64,000 nucleotides of DNA from NCBI RefSeq assembly GCF_030929605.1, contig NZ_JAVFVS010000001.1, forward strand, positions 372,001-436,000, in the 5' to 3' direction. Under the pieces are notes generated by a model, which was given only the letters and a program-made list of their open reading frames with translations, was not told where the DNA came from and made no database searches. Source of the DNA: Flavobacterium sp. LHD-80. Its GTDB lineage: Bacteria; Bacteroidota; Bacteroidia; Flavobacteriales; Flavobacteriaceae. How positions within the stretch are numbered: position 1 is the stretch's first letter; each line of letters begins with the position of its first letter. The translations under genes were made by a program, and so were the position numbers. Positions 7,854-14,664 of this stretch are shown here, in pieces.

Positions 7854-8915
7854 CTATAGCTCTCTTCCCTTATAATAATTAATCATCAAATCAATAAACT
7901 TGCTGTAGCTTTCCATGCCGTCTTTTTGATTATTTGATTTCAGGAAATTATCATAAACAAAATGAAAACCTTCATCAATAACGGTGTCGTATTTTTTCCA
8001 GAAATCATGACTTTCCTGATAGTTTTTTAAAATTCCAACATGAACCGTTTTCTTCAATTGATTGAAAACCTTTTCGTTTTTAAATTGCCAAATTCCAAGG
8101 CAATAACGCAAAGCAAAACTGTATCCGGAATACTGATAATATAAGTTGTCATTTTTTACAGTTGCCAAAACGCCTATAAAATTGCATTCGTTTTCACTTG
8201 CAAACCCAATTTGATGTGCCATTTCATGCGTACTTGTAATCGGGAAATTATACATTGGCAGTAAATCATTTACCTGAGCTTCATTTGTAAACGGGTTTAA
8301 ATAACCACCAAATCCCATGTAAGTCAAAGGAACGCTGAACAATGATTTTTTGACACTCAAAATTTCATATTTAAAATACGGATGTTCTTTTGCCAAGTTA
8401 TCATAGCCACTGACATTCATTTTAAAAACTTCTTTCTGAGAATATGGGAAAACTACTTTTGCGGAATCATTTTTAGTGAGTTGAAACTGAATTTCATTCG
8501 TTTTTGCAATTAATCTTTTTGTAAATACTAAAAGTTCAGCATCGGAATATTCCCTTTTAATTTCCATCTTTTCGAAAAGTGGCTCACGGTAATAATTGAA
8601 TGCCCAAAGTACATGAAAAAGAAAGTAAAAAACCGAAATTTTTCCTAACATTTTTAAAAGATGGTCTTTCCAGTCGGTTCTCCAAGTTTTTCTGATTTTC
8701 CAAAACCAACTGATAATTGATAAAATTAAAACGGCATAAATACAGTCGCCAACAGAAAACGGAACCTTGCCCAAAAGTGTTCTCGAGAAATGCGAAATTC
8801 TAATGTAAAAGTTATTGCTGTAAAAGCCTTCGACATAATCAGGGAAATAGGGCAGGACTTTTAAAAAGATAATCTGAACTAAAAGAAATAGAGGTAGAAT
8901 ATATTTTGATTTCAC
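7854..8915 (-). CDS. DUF3810 family zincin-like membrane protein
   Basis: 353 residues. An N-terminal hydrophobic segment (YILPLFLLVQIIFL) is followed by TM helices near residues 58-73 and 92-108, then an extracytoplasmic domain. That domain carries a zinc-protease motif, HEMAHQIGFASENECNF, near residue 233: HExxH followed by a downstream glutamate, as in gluzincin-type enzymes. DUF3810 proteins are common in Bacteroidota and their substrate is unknown. The gene stands alone on the minus strand between two intergenic inverted repeats. Confidence 0.85.
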   Translation of the reverse strand: MKSKYILPLFLLVQIIFLKVLPYFPDYVEGFYSNNFYIRISHFSRTLLGKVPFSVGDCIYAVLILSIISWFWKIRKTWRTDWKDHLLKMLGKISVFYFLFHVLWAFNYYREPLFEKMEIKREYSDAELLVFTKRLIAKTNEIQFQLTKNDSAKVVFPYSQKEVFKMNVSGYDNLAKEHPYFKYEILSVKKSLFSVPLTYMGFGGYLNPFTNEAQVNDLLPMYNFPITSTHEMAHQIGFASENECNFIGVLATVKNDNLYYQYSGYSFALRYCLGIWQFKNEKVFNQLKKTVHVGILKNYQESHDFWKKYDTVIDEGFHFVYDNFLKSNNQKDGMESYSKFIDLMINYYKGREL

Positions 8916-8957
8916 AGTATAATTTTTGGATACGTAAATATAAATACAATTAAAAAA

Positions 8958-9055
8958 AGTTTGTCACGAATTCTACAAATTTTCGCTAATTGCTGATTTG
9001 TCAAATTTTAGAGCCATTATAATTTGTGCTAATTCGTGCAATTTGTGGCGAAAAA
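8958..9055. repeat. Imperfect inverted repeat (TTCGTG/CACGAA family)
   Basis: A segment beginning TTTGTCACGAATT at 8960 is imperfectly complementary to the segment ending in GTGCAATTTGTGGCGAAA near 9053. It occupies the gap between the divergent DUF3810 and peptidase genes. It resembles the common Flavobacterium intergenic repeat built on AATTCGTG. Confidence 0.5.
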
Positions 9056-9070
9056 AGCATTTAAACTTTG

Positions 9071-9078
9071 TAACTTTG
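9071..9078 (+). promoter_or_regulatory. Promoter -7 box TAACTTTG for the dipeptidase gene
   Basis: A perfect TAnnTTTG element lies 35 bases before the ATG at 9113. The predicted transcription start near 9085 falls before the in-frame TTG at 9089, and the ATG at 9113 remains the better start. Confidence 0.6.
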
Positions 9079-9112
9079 GAACTCTTAATTGTTAAACTTC
9101 AAACAAAATATA

Positions 9113-10573
9113 ATGAGTCAGGAAATTAGAAATCTGGAGCCAAAAGCACTTTGGAACAAATTCGCAGATTTAAATGCTGTTCCGCGTCCGTCAAAAAAAG
9201 AAGAGCGTGTTATCGAGTTTATGAAAAACTTTGGAAACAGTTTAGGTTTAGAAACTTTTGAAGATGAAATCAGAAATGTAATCATCAGAAAACCTGCAAC
9301 TCCAGGAATGGAAAACCGCAAACCAATCGTTATGCAAGGACACCTTGATATGGTGCACCAAAAAAATGCAGATACTGTTTTTGATTTTGATACTCAAGGA
9401 ATCGACATGTATGTAGACGGTGACTGGGTTCGTGCCCGAGGAACAACTCTTGGTGCTGACAACGGACTTGGAGTCGCTACAATTATGGCGATTTTAGAAA
9501 GCAAAGATATTCCGCATCCAGCAATCGAAGCTTTGTTTACAATTGATGAAGAAACTGGAATGACTGGTGCTTTAAACCTTAAAGGAGGTATTTTGCAAGG
9601 TCAGATTTTGTTGAATTTGGATACCGAAGAAGATGATGAAATTGATATTGGATGTGCTGGTGGAATTGATGTTACAGCAACAAGAACGTATCATGAAGAA
9701 GAAGTTCCAGAAGGTTCTGTAGGATATACAATTACGGTAAAAGGCCTAAACGGGGGACATTCAGGAATGGATATTCATAAAGGTTTAGGAAACGCTAATA
9801 AAATCATGAACCGTTTGTTGTTTGACGCTTTTGAAAACTTTGGTTTACAAATTGTTGAAATTAACGGTGGAAGTTTAAGAAATGCGATTCCGAGAGAAAG
9901 TGTTGCCAAAGTAATTATTTCTCAAATGTTTGATGAAGCTTATGTTTATGATATGCAGGAAATTATTGCTGATATCAAAGCAGAATACAAAACAACTGAA
10001 CCAAACTTATCGATTGAAATCGTAAAAGGTGATTTGCCAGAAAAAGTGATGGATTTAGGTGTCCAGGAAGGAATCATCAGAGCTATTTATGCTGCACATA
10101 ACGGAGTTTACAGAATGAGCGCCGATATGGATGATTTAGTTGAAACTTCAAACAATATTGCCCGTGTTATTATTAAAGAGGGAGAAGTATTAGTAGGTTG
10201 TTTAACGCGTTCTTCTGTAGAGTCTTCAAAATTTGATTTAGCTAATTCGTTGCGTTCGGCTTTTGAATTAGTTGGATGTGAAGTTGAACTTACAGGTTCT
10301 TACCCAGGATGGACTCCAAATGTAAATTCTGAAATTTTAGAAGTTTTAAAAGAAATCTACGAAAAGCAAAATGACGAAAAGCCAAAAGTTGTTGCTTGTC
10401 ACGCTGGTTTAGAGTGCGGAATTTTAGGAACAAATTACCCAGATATGGATATGATTTCTTTTGGTCCAACTATTCACGGAGCACATTCTCCAGACGAAAG
10501 AGCAAGTATTTCATCTGCTCAAAAATATTGGAAATTTGTATTGGAAATTCTTTCGAATATTCCAGTTAAATAA
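9113..10573 (+). CDS. pepD: M20 family aminoacyl-histidine dipeptidase (PepD)
   Basis: 486 residues from the ATG at 9113. It is a di-zinc M20 peptidase that hydrolyses Xaa-His dipeptides such as carnosine in the cytosol. Visible metal and catalytic motifs are MQGHLDMVHQK, TTLGADNGLGVATIM, TIDEETGMTGA, LLNLDTEEDDEIDIGCAGG and the C-terminal ISFGPTIHGAHSPDER. The central lid domain carries NGGHSGMDIHKG. The length matches E. coli PepD (485). It has its own promoter and is convergent with the small lysine-rich gene at 10642-10752. Confidence 0.93.
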   Translation: MSQEIRNLEPKALWNKFADLNAVPRPSKKEERVIEFMKNFGNSLGLETFEDEIRNVIIRKPATPGMENRKPIVMQGHLDMVHQKNADTVFDFDTQGIDMYVDGDWVRARGTTLGADNGLGVATIMAILESKDIPHPAIEALFTIDEETGMTGALNLKGGILQGQILLNLDTEEDDEIDIGCAGGIDVTATRTYHEEEVPEGSVGYTITVKGLNGGHSGMDIHKGLGNANKIMNRLLFDAFENFGLQIVEINGGSLRNAIPRESVAKVIISQMFDEAYVYDMQEIIADIKAEYKTTEPNLSIEIVKGDLPEKVMDLGVQEGIIRAIYAAHNGVYRMSADMDDLVETSNNIARVIIKEGEVLVGCLTRSSVESSKFDLANSLRSAFELVGCEVELTGSYPGWTPNVNSEILEVLKEIYEKQNDEKPKVVACHAGLECGILGTNYPDMDMISFGPTIHGAHSPDERASISSAQKYWKFVLEILSNIPVK

Positions 10574-10641
10574 AAGTCTCAGTTATCAGTCACGGTTTTC
10601 AGTTTCTTTTGAGACTGAAAACTGCGACTGCGACTGAAAAC

Positions 10642-10752
10642 TTAATCTCTTTTCGGACTATTTTTCTTTTCTCTTTTTTCTTCTTTCTTTTCTTTAGCCG
10701 TTTTTAGCGGTTCTTTTTTTGCTGTTTTTTTAGCATCTTGACCTTTTGACAT
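10642..10752 (-). CDS. 36-residue lysine-rich small protein
   Basis: A complete ATG-to-TAA frame encodes 36 residues, beginning MSKGQDAKKTAKKEPLKTAK and ending KKNSPKRD. It is dominated by Lys and Glu, with no hydrophobic core, so it is probably disordered and possibly binds nucleic acid or ribosomes. I recall similar short Lys-rich proteins starting MSKGQD in other Flavobacterium genomes, which supports a real gene; conservation should be checked. It lies alone between the dipeptidase gene and a strong terminator. No function is assigned. Confidence 0.65.
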   Translation of the reverse strand: MSKGQDAKKTAKKEPLKTAKEKKEEKREKKNSPKRD

Positions 10753-10810
10753 GATATTTAACTGTTTAATTTACAAGTAAATGTAACGCATTTTGTTCTT
10801 CATTAAACAA

Positions 10811-10846
10811 AAAAATCCTCAATTATGTGAATTGAGGATTTTTTTT
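10811..10846. terminator. Bidirectional rho-independent terminator
   Basis: AAAAATCCTCAATT at 10811-10824 and AATTGAGGATTTTT at 10830-10843 form a 14-bp stem with a 5-base loop, with T/A tracts on both sides. Confidence 0.8.
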
Positions 10847-10874
10847 AGATGGTAGTATTGATTTTAACGTTTTA

Positions 10875-10990
10875 GCGCAACAGCAGGTTTGGGACTAAAT
10901 TAAGCCTTTTTCGGATTTGCCAAATCATTCAAATACAAGACCATTTTTCCATTAAGCCAATTGCCCAAATCCGTTGTACTGGCTGTTGTG
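10875..10990 (-). repeat. attC-like recombination site 1 (putative)
   Basis: Read on the minus strand, the element starts about 12 bases after the stop of the gene at 11002. The outer arms are CAACAGC (10982-10988 as the complement) and GCTGTTG (10878-10884). The inner arms are GGATTTGGG (10964-10972) and CCCAAACC (10886-10893); the first inner arm carries one extra base, as in integron attC sites. The loop contains a second hairpin, GATTTG/CAAATC, at 10914-10926. Parts of the loop recur at 12430-12490. The arrangement is seen directly; calling it attC is inference. Confidence 0.5.
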
Positions 10991-11001
10991 ATATGTATTT
11001 T

Positions 11002-11610
11002 CTAATCACTTTTATTATAGTTTAATTCAGTATTACCGCAAACCATTTCGGTTCTACCATCTTTAGTCTCTTCACCTGTATATATTTGTCTTAAGACATT
11101 CGTGTCTTTATTAATATAAAATGACCAAATTGATTTGTCAGAAAAAACAAAATCAAAGCAAGCATCACGCATGTCTCTGTATTTTGTAAAAGTTGTTTTT
11201 TCTTTTTTTATTAATTTGTTCTCTTTTGTTTTTACATTTCGTTCGTAAAATTGAAAATCTTTTTCGGTTATGATTAATATTTTCTTAATTAAAGTATCTT
11301 TTTCAGTTTCAAAGCCCCAATTGGAACCACTTTCAAATAATATCCAGGTTCCAACTAAATTTTTTCTTATTTTTTGCTGAGCAATTGGAACTAATGAATC
11401 TGCTTTTTTTAATGCCATTTTTCCTAAGTCATTCGTACTATTTATATTATTTACAAAGTATAAAATCATCGTTGCTCTTTCGAGTTCATTATTTTTAATG
11501 CAAGTTATAGCCTCATCAAATCTTAATTTTTGATATTCAGGTGATCTGTAATCTTGAGAGTAATTAACATTCGAGATTAACAGAAAAATAAGATAAATAA
11601 TGTTTTTCAT
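11002..11610 (-). CDS. Secreted protein of unknown function in a putative cassette
   Basis: 202 residues from the ATG at 11610, chosen because MKNIIYLIFLLISNVNYSQ is a signal peptide. The open frame upstream runs into the repeat element and is not plausible coding. The mature N-terminal part (about 20-80) is helical. The C-terminal part (LVGTWILFESGSNWGFETEK onward) has alternating beta strands reminiscent of a lipocalin-like fold, which is a structural guess. No family is recognised. It is flanked by attC-like elements on both sides, and the stop codon lies about 12 bases from the downstream element. Confidence 0.75.
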   Translation of the reverse strand: MKNIIYLIFLLISNVNYSQDYRSPEYQKLRFDEAITCIKNNELERATMILYFVNNINSTNDLGKMALKKADSLVPIAQQKIRKNLVGTWILFESGSNWGFETEKDTLIKKILIITEKDFQFYERNVKTKENKLIKKEKTTFTKYRDMRDACFDFVFSDKSIWSFYINKDTNVLRQIYTGEETKDGRTEMVCGNTELNYNKSD

Positions 11611-11635
11611 TTTAGTGTACTTTATTATTAATATA

Positions 11636-11770
11636 TCCCACAACGTTCTGGCACTTGGCGATGTTGGGGAATAATGATGCAAGATTTTTTGGTTATACAT
11701 AAATTTCCTAAATACTAAACCATTTTTAAATTCAACCTAATGCCCAAATCTCGTGTAACGGCTGTTAGCG
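11636..11770 (-). repeat. attC-like recombination site 2 (putative)
   Basis: On the minus strand this begins about 10 bases after the stop at 11780 with CGCTAACAGCC, continues with GATTTGGGCA, and closes with CCCCAACATCGCC and AACGTTGTGGG near 11636-11652. The next gene's ATG follows 25 bases later, at 11610. The segments AACAGCC, GATTTGGGCA and ATGGTTTAGTATTT match equivalent parts of site 1 with small changes. Confidence 0.45.
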
Positions 11771-11779
11771 GTAGTGCCA

Positions 11780-12334
11780 TTAGTCAACAATATTTTTATA
11801 ATTCTGCTCTCCTAATTTTCCAAATCGATAATAAGTTCTAAGTTCATCTGAAAACATTTGTATATTTTCTGTTTTAGTTTGAAGAAAAAAATATTTTTTA
11901 TACTCTCCATCTTTTTTATATATCTCGATATAATTTTCAACACCATTTGATTTTTTACGTTCCCAAGCTCTTGTATTTCCGTTAAATTTTCCGCGAAAAT
12001 AAATACTTAATATGCTTATTTTTTCGATTTCATAAATTGTGTAAACATCAAGATTACAAGTGATTTTTTCAGAATCTATAATCAAGTAGCCATTATATTC
12101 TCCATTTGTGGTTTCGTATATAAAAAAGTTACTTATCATAAAATAAAGAGAATATAGAAAAGTAATGATTACAAAAACAAATCCGAGTAATTCCAGATTC
12201 TCTTCATTTGAAGGAAATTTAGATTTCGTTGAATAGATTAAAAATACAATAGACCATAAAAGTAATAAACTTAGTGAACGCTTATCAACCTTAAATGAAT
12301 TGTTTGGAGTATATATTCTGAGTTTTTTTTCCAT
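11780..12334 (-). CDS. Two-TM membrane protein of unknown function in a putative cassette
   Basis: 184 residues. Two hydrophobic segments near residues 20-36 and 50-70 form a hairpin, followed by a soluble domain of about 110 residues with alternating strands (YLIIDSEKITCNLDVYTIYEIEKISILSIYF) that ends in YYRFGKLGEQNYKNIVD. The layout resembles small PH-like membrane proteins, but I do not recognise the family. The gene lies between attC-like elements 2 and 3 on the minus strand with no partner gene. AT-rich codon use looks like that of its neighbours. Confidence 0.75.
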   Translation of the reverse strand: MEKKLRIYTPNNSFKVDKRSLSLLLLWSIVFLIYSTKSKFPSNEENLELLGFVFVIITFLYSLYFMISNFFIYETTNGEYNGYLIIDSEKITCNLDVYTIYEIEKISILSIYFRGKFNGNTRAWERKKSNGVENYIEIYKKDGEYKKYFFLQTKTENIQMFSDELRTYYRFGKLGEQNYKNIVD

Positions 12335-12394
12335 TAAGATTTGTAAAATTCTAAATAAGCTTTTAAGTTATGAATAGTTCTAATTTTCCGAGGT

Positions 12395-12531
12395 ATTACC
12401 GCTGACGTTCTGGTATTACAGTGGGTTCGGGACTAAACTAAGCCCATTCTTCGGATTTGCCAAATCATTCCAAATACCAAACCTTTTTCCATAAGTAGAT
12501 TTTTGAATATGCTTCAGTTGTCGTTGTGCTG
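12395..12531 (-). repeat. attC-like recombination site 3 (putative)
   Basis: On the minus strand it follows the stop of the zinc-ribbon gene at 12537 within 6-15 bases. Its loop (GAATGATTTGGCAAATCCGA and AGTTTAGTCCCGAACC) is nearly identical to that of site 1 at 10886-10945. The end CCAGAACGTCAGCGGTAATACC resembles both boundaries of site 2. The inner arm on the gene-proximal side is degenerate. Confidence 0.45.
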
Positions 12532-12536
12532 TTTTT

Positions 12537-12773
12537 TTATTCAATTTCAGTTATAATGTTGCAATTGCGACACCACCAGAATTCTTCAGTTTTATCTTTT
12601 AATTTGATTTCAGTTTTCTTATTGCATTTCAAACATTTTCTTTCATCGGTTTCATTTTCGAATGCAATATATTTACAATTTAGACAACTCCATTTTGTGA
12701 ATGAAGTTTCGTCATCATCAATGTTCCAAAAGAAATTATCTGTTTTGCACTTTGGACAAATTTGGGAAGCCAT
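12537..12773 (-). CDS. Small double zinc-ribbon protein
   Basis: 78 residues with four CxxC knuckles: CPKC near residue 6, CLNC near 34, CLKC near 51 and CRNC near 69. Together they should bind two zinc ions. There is no signal peptide. The order and spacing suggest two stacked zinc ribbons, as found in nucleic-acid or protein-binding adaptors; the partner is unknown. The gene starts one base after the stop of the upstream gene at 12775-13140, so the pair forms one unit, and together they make up one putative cassette ahead of attC-like site 3. Confidence 0.78.
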   Translation of the reverse strand: MASQICPKCKTDNFFWNIDDDETSFTKWSCLNCKYIAFENETDERKCLKCNKKTEIKLKDKTEEFWWCRNCNIITEIE

Positions 12774-12774
12774 T

Positions 12775-13140
12775 TTAATCTACTTTTTCAAAATAATACT
12801 CTAAATCGCTACTTATGCTAATTCTAGGTTTGCCAAAAAAACTTCTAGAAATATTCATTCCATATCCTGCGCTTCCAAATTCATATTTATAAGTCAATTC
12901 AATTTCAGTTCCCTTTAAAGAATGGTCTAATTTATATTTTCCATTTCCCCAAGTTTGACTTTCAAATCTGTTATCGTTATAAATTTTCAAAGTATCTCCA
13001 AAACTTGGTCCATCTGCTAAACTTTGTTGATTATTACTTACATAATTTCCCGAAATCATATTTTCAGTAAAGAAATTTTTGAATAGGTAGAAAGCAATTA
13101 GTAAAATACAAATTATTAAAATTTTATAATTCTTTAGCAT
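12775..13140 (-). CDS. Small membrane-anchored exported protein of unknown function
   Basis: 121 residues. One N-terminal hydrophobic segment (ILIICILLIAFYLF, about residues 7-20) acts as a membrane anchor or uncleaved signal. It is followed by a beta-rich domain beginning MISGNYVSNNQQSLADGPSF and ending SDLEYYFEKVD, with a lipocalin-like look: GxY start and several paired strands. No family is recognised. It is translationally linked to the zinc-ribbon gene immediately downstream. The 340 bases upstream hold no gene, only AT-rich sequence and the terminator of the next gene. Confidence 0.7.
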   Translation of the reverse strand: MLKNYKILIICILLIAFYLFKNFFTENMISGNYVSNNQQSLADGPSFGDTLKIYNDNRFESQTWGNGKYKLDHSLKGTEIELTYKYEFGSAGYGMNISRSFFGKPRISISSDLEYYFEKVD

Positions 13141-13387
13141 TTTTGTTTTTAGGATTTCTTTTTCTTATTTTTTTGGTAAACTAGTACGCAACTTATATAA
13201 AAGTCTAATAAGACATACTTGTGTCCAATTTGGCATTTTAGCTGAAAAACATTCTATTTATCTATTTTGTAAAACTCAAATATAGAATATTTGACCTATA
13301 AATCATCAAATGAATTTCTAATTTATTAAATGCTTTTCGTACTAACTTTTATGAACTTTCGTGGTTTTATGGCATGTCTAAAAATCA

Positions 13388-13424
13388 AAAATCCCTGACC
13401 GCTTTTAGCAATCGGGGATTATTT
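13388..13424. terminator. Terminator of the gene at 13482-14255
   Basis: AATCCCTGA at 13390-13398 pairs with TCGGGGATT at 13412-13420. A T tract follows on the minus strand. The rest of 13141-13481 holds only AT-rich sequence without a convincing frame. Confidence 0.7.
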
Positions 13425-13440
13425 ATTTACAAGTTAAATT

Positions 13441-13478
13441 GTTCAGAACTGATCACTAAAAATCTGATCACTGAACAT
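13441..13478. repeat. Inverted repeat GTTCAG/CTGAAC with inner TGATCA pairs
   Basis: GTTCAG at 13441 and CTGAAC near 13476 enclose two TGATCA copies. The element lies just after the stop codon at 13482 on the minus strand. It resembles the GTTCAG elements at 63000-63140. Confidence 0.5.
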
Positions 13479-13481
13479 TAA

Positions 13482-14255
13482 TTAATTACGTTTCAATACT
13501 TTATATTGCTCATAACAGCCACTAATAGCATCAAGAATCTGCAAGTCATTTGCTTGTTGAACAAAAGATTCTGAGTAGTTGCAACGCTGTAAAATCTCCG
13601 GAATTTCTTCTTTTGTAATTCCTAAAAGAAGGGCAAGAGTTTCACGATCGTATTTAGTTTCAAGAAGATTTCTAATCGTATCATCTTTTTTCATGTCTTT
13701 GAGTTTCTTAAGCTCTTTCCCATTTTTTCCAAAGAAATTATAAAGCATATCGGCGGGGTTAAAAATAGAACCTAATACTTTTCCAAAAGCATTTGGAGCA
13801 TATTCACCAGCTTCATAACCTTGCGTAAGACCTGAAATACTATAACGGTAGTTTTCCTTTGTCGGAATCAATTTTGAGTCAATTTCAAGATATCCAGTCA
13901 AGCTGAAAGGAGCAATTACAACTTCTTCAAGTGTGATTGCTTTTTCTGTAAGCTGAATTCTTGTGATTTTGTTTTTAATCCAGTCATTGGTAACTCTAAT
14001 GCGCAGAGATTGAAATCCTAGAAGAGAGAATTGCAGTGTGTCATTTTGTTGAACATCAATTTCAAAATAACCTTTAACATCAGACTTTGCGCCTAATACT
14101 TTGTTTTTGTTGATGATATTTACGTTTGGAAGAGGCTGTTTGGTATTATCATTAAAGATATAACCTGAAACTCTTTGTGGAGTTGTTGATTCTGTTTCTT
14201 GGGCAAAACCAATACTCGTAAGTAATACAAAAAAGAAAACTGCGAAATATTTCAT
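13482..14255 (-). CDS. Carboxypeptidase-regulatory-like (CarboxypepD_reg) secreted protein
   Basis: 257 residues. The signal peptide MKYFAVFFFVLLTSIGFAQ is followed by a single CarboxypepD_reg-like beta-sandwich (about 28-115), recognisable from RVSGYIFNDNTKQPLPNVNI and the VKGYFEIDVQQNDTLQFSLLGF pattern, the same module found at the N-terminus of SusC proteins. The C-terminal 130 residues are mostly helical, with no recognised domain (KELKKLKDMKKDD, then LLETKYDRETLALLLGITKE). It is probably periplasmic. It stands alone, with a terminator and an inverted repeat downstream. Stand-alone proteins of this kind are common in Flavobacteriia and are of unknown role. Confidence 0.85.
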   Translation of the reverse strand: MKYFAVFFFVLLTSIGFAQETESTTPQRVSGYIFNDNTKQPLPNVNIINKNKVLGAKSDVKGYFEIDVQQNDTLQFSLLGFQSLRIRVTNDWIKNKITRIQLTEKAITLEEVVIAPFSLTGYLEIDSKLIPTKENYRYSISGLTQGYEAGEYAPNAFGKVLGSIFNPADMLYNFFGKNGKELKKLKDMKKDDTIRNLLETKYDRETLALLLGITKEEIPEILQRCNYSESFVQQANDLQILDAISGCYEQYKVLKRN

Positions 14256-14390
14256 ATCCTGATTTAAAGCACTAAAAGTAGTAAAATGGGATTAAATATT
14301 TTGCAGACTTGGAATTTAATTATAAGAAAATTAACAAAGCAAAAAAGTATTCCCTTTAAACTACTGCGTGCATTTCATATTTTTTTATTT

Positions 14391-14533
14391 AACACATAAA
14401 AACATAGATTTTATTTTTAGAAAAGGGCTTAAAAAGAAACTAGTTTCTAACACATAGCCTATCTATGTTTTTTTTAAACAAGTAAAACGCCTTTTATAAG
14501 CATCTCTAAACCTATGTTTCTATGTGTTTGAAT
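14391..14533. repeat. Long inverted repeat built on AACACATA/TATGTGTT
   Basis: AACACATAAAAACATAG at 14391-14407 is complementary to CTATGTTTCTATGTGTT at 14512-14528, with a second CTATGTTT arm near 14460. It fills most of the 390-bp gap between 14256 and 14648, in which I see no gene. Confidence 0.65.
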
Positions 14534-14605
14534 TAATTATGCCCAACGGGTTTACTTTAAGTAATTAACTAAAAAGAGCCAAGGTGAAAGATTCTTGGTA
14601 TAAAA

Positions 14606-14643
14606 AAATCCCAAATTCCAATTATATCTGGAATTTGGGATTT
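14606..14643 (-). terminator. Terminator of the DEAD-box helicase gene
   Basis: AAATCCCAAATTCCA at 14606-14620 pairs perfectly with TGGAATTTGGGATTT at 14629-14643. On the minus strand it follows the helicase stop by about 20 bases and ends in a T tract. Confidence 0.8.
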
Positions 14644-14664
14644 GTATATTAAGATATTAAAAAA

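Noticed and set aside
11611..11700. Longer N-terminus for the secreted protein at 11002, starting at 11700
   Set aside because: The extension would run through the attC-like element and place residues before a typical signal peptide.
10875..12531. Repeats considered as a CRISPR array or insertion-sequence ends
   Set aside because: Elements are over 100 bp, imperfect and separated by genes, and there is no transposase frame or target duplication.
12526..12804. 92-codon plus-strand frame opposite the zinc-ribbon gene
   Set aside because: The minus-strand frame has four CxxC motifs and tight coupling to its neighbour; the plus-strand frame is antisense to it.
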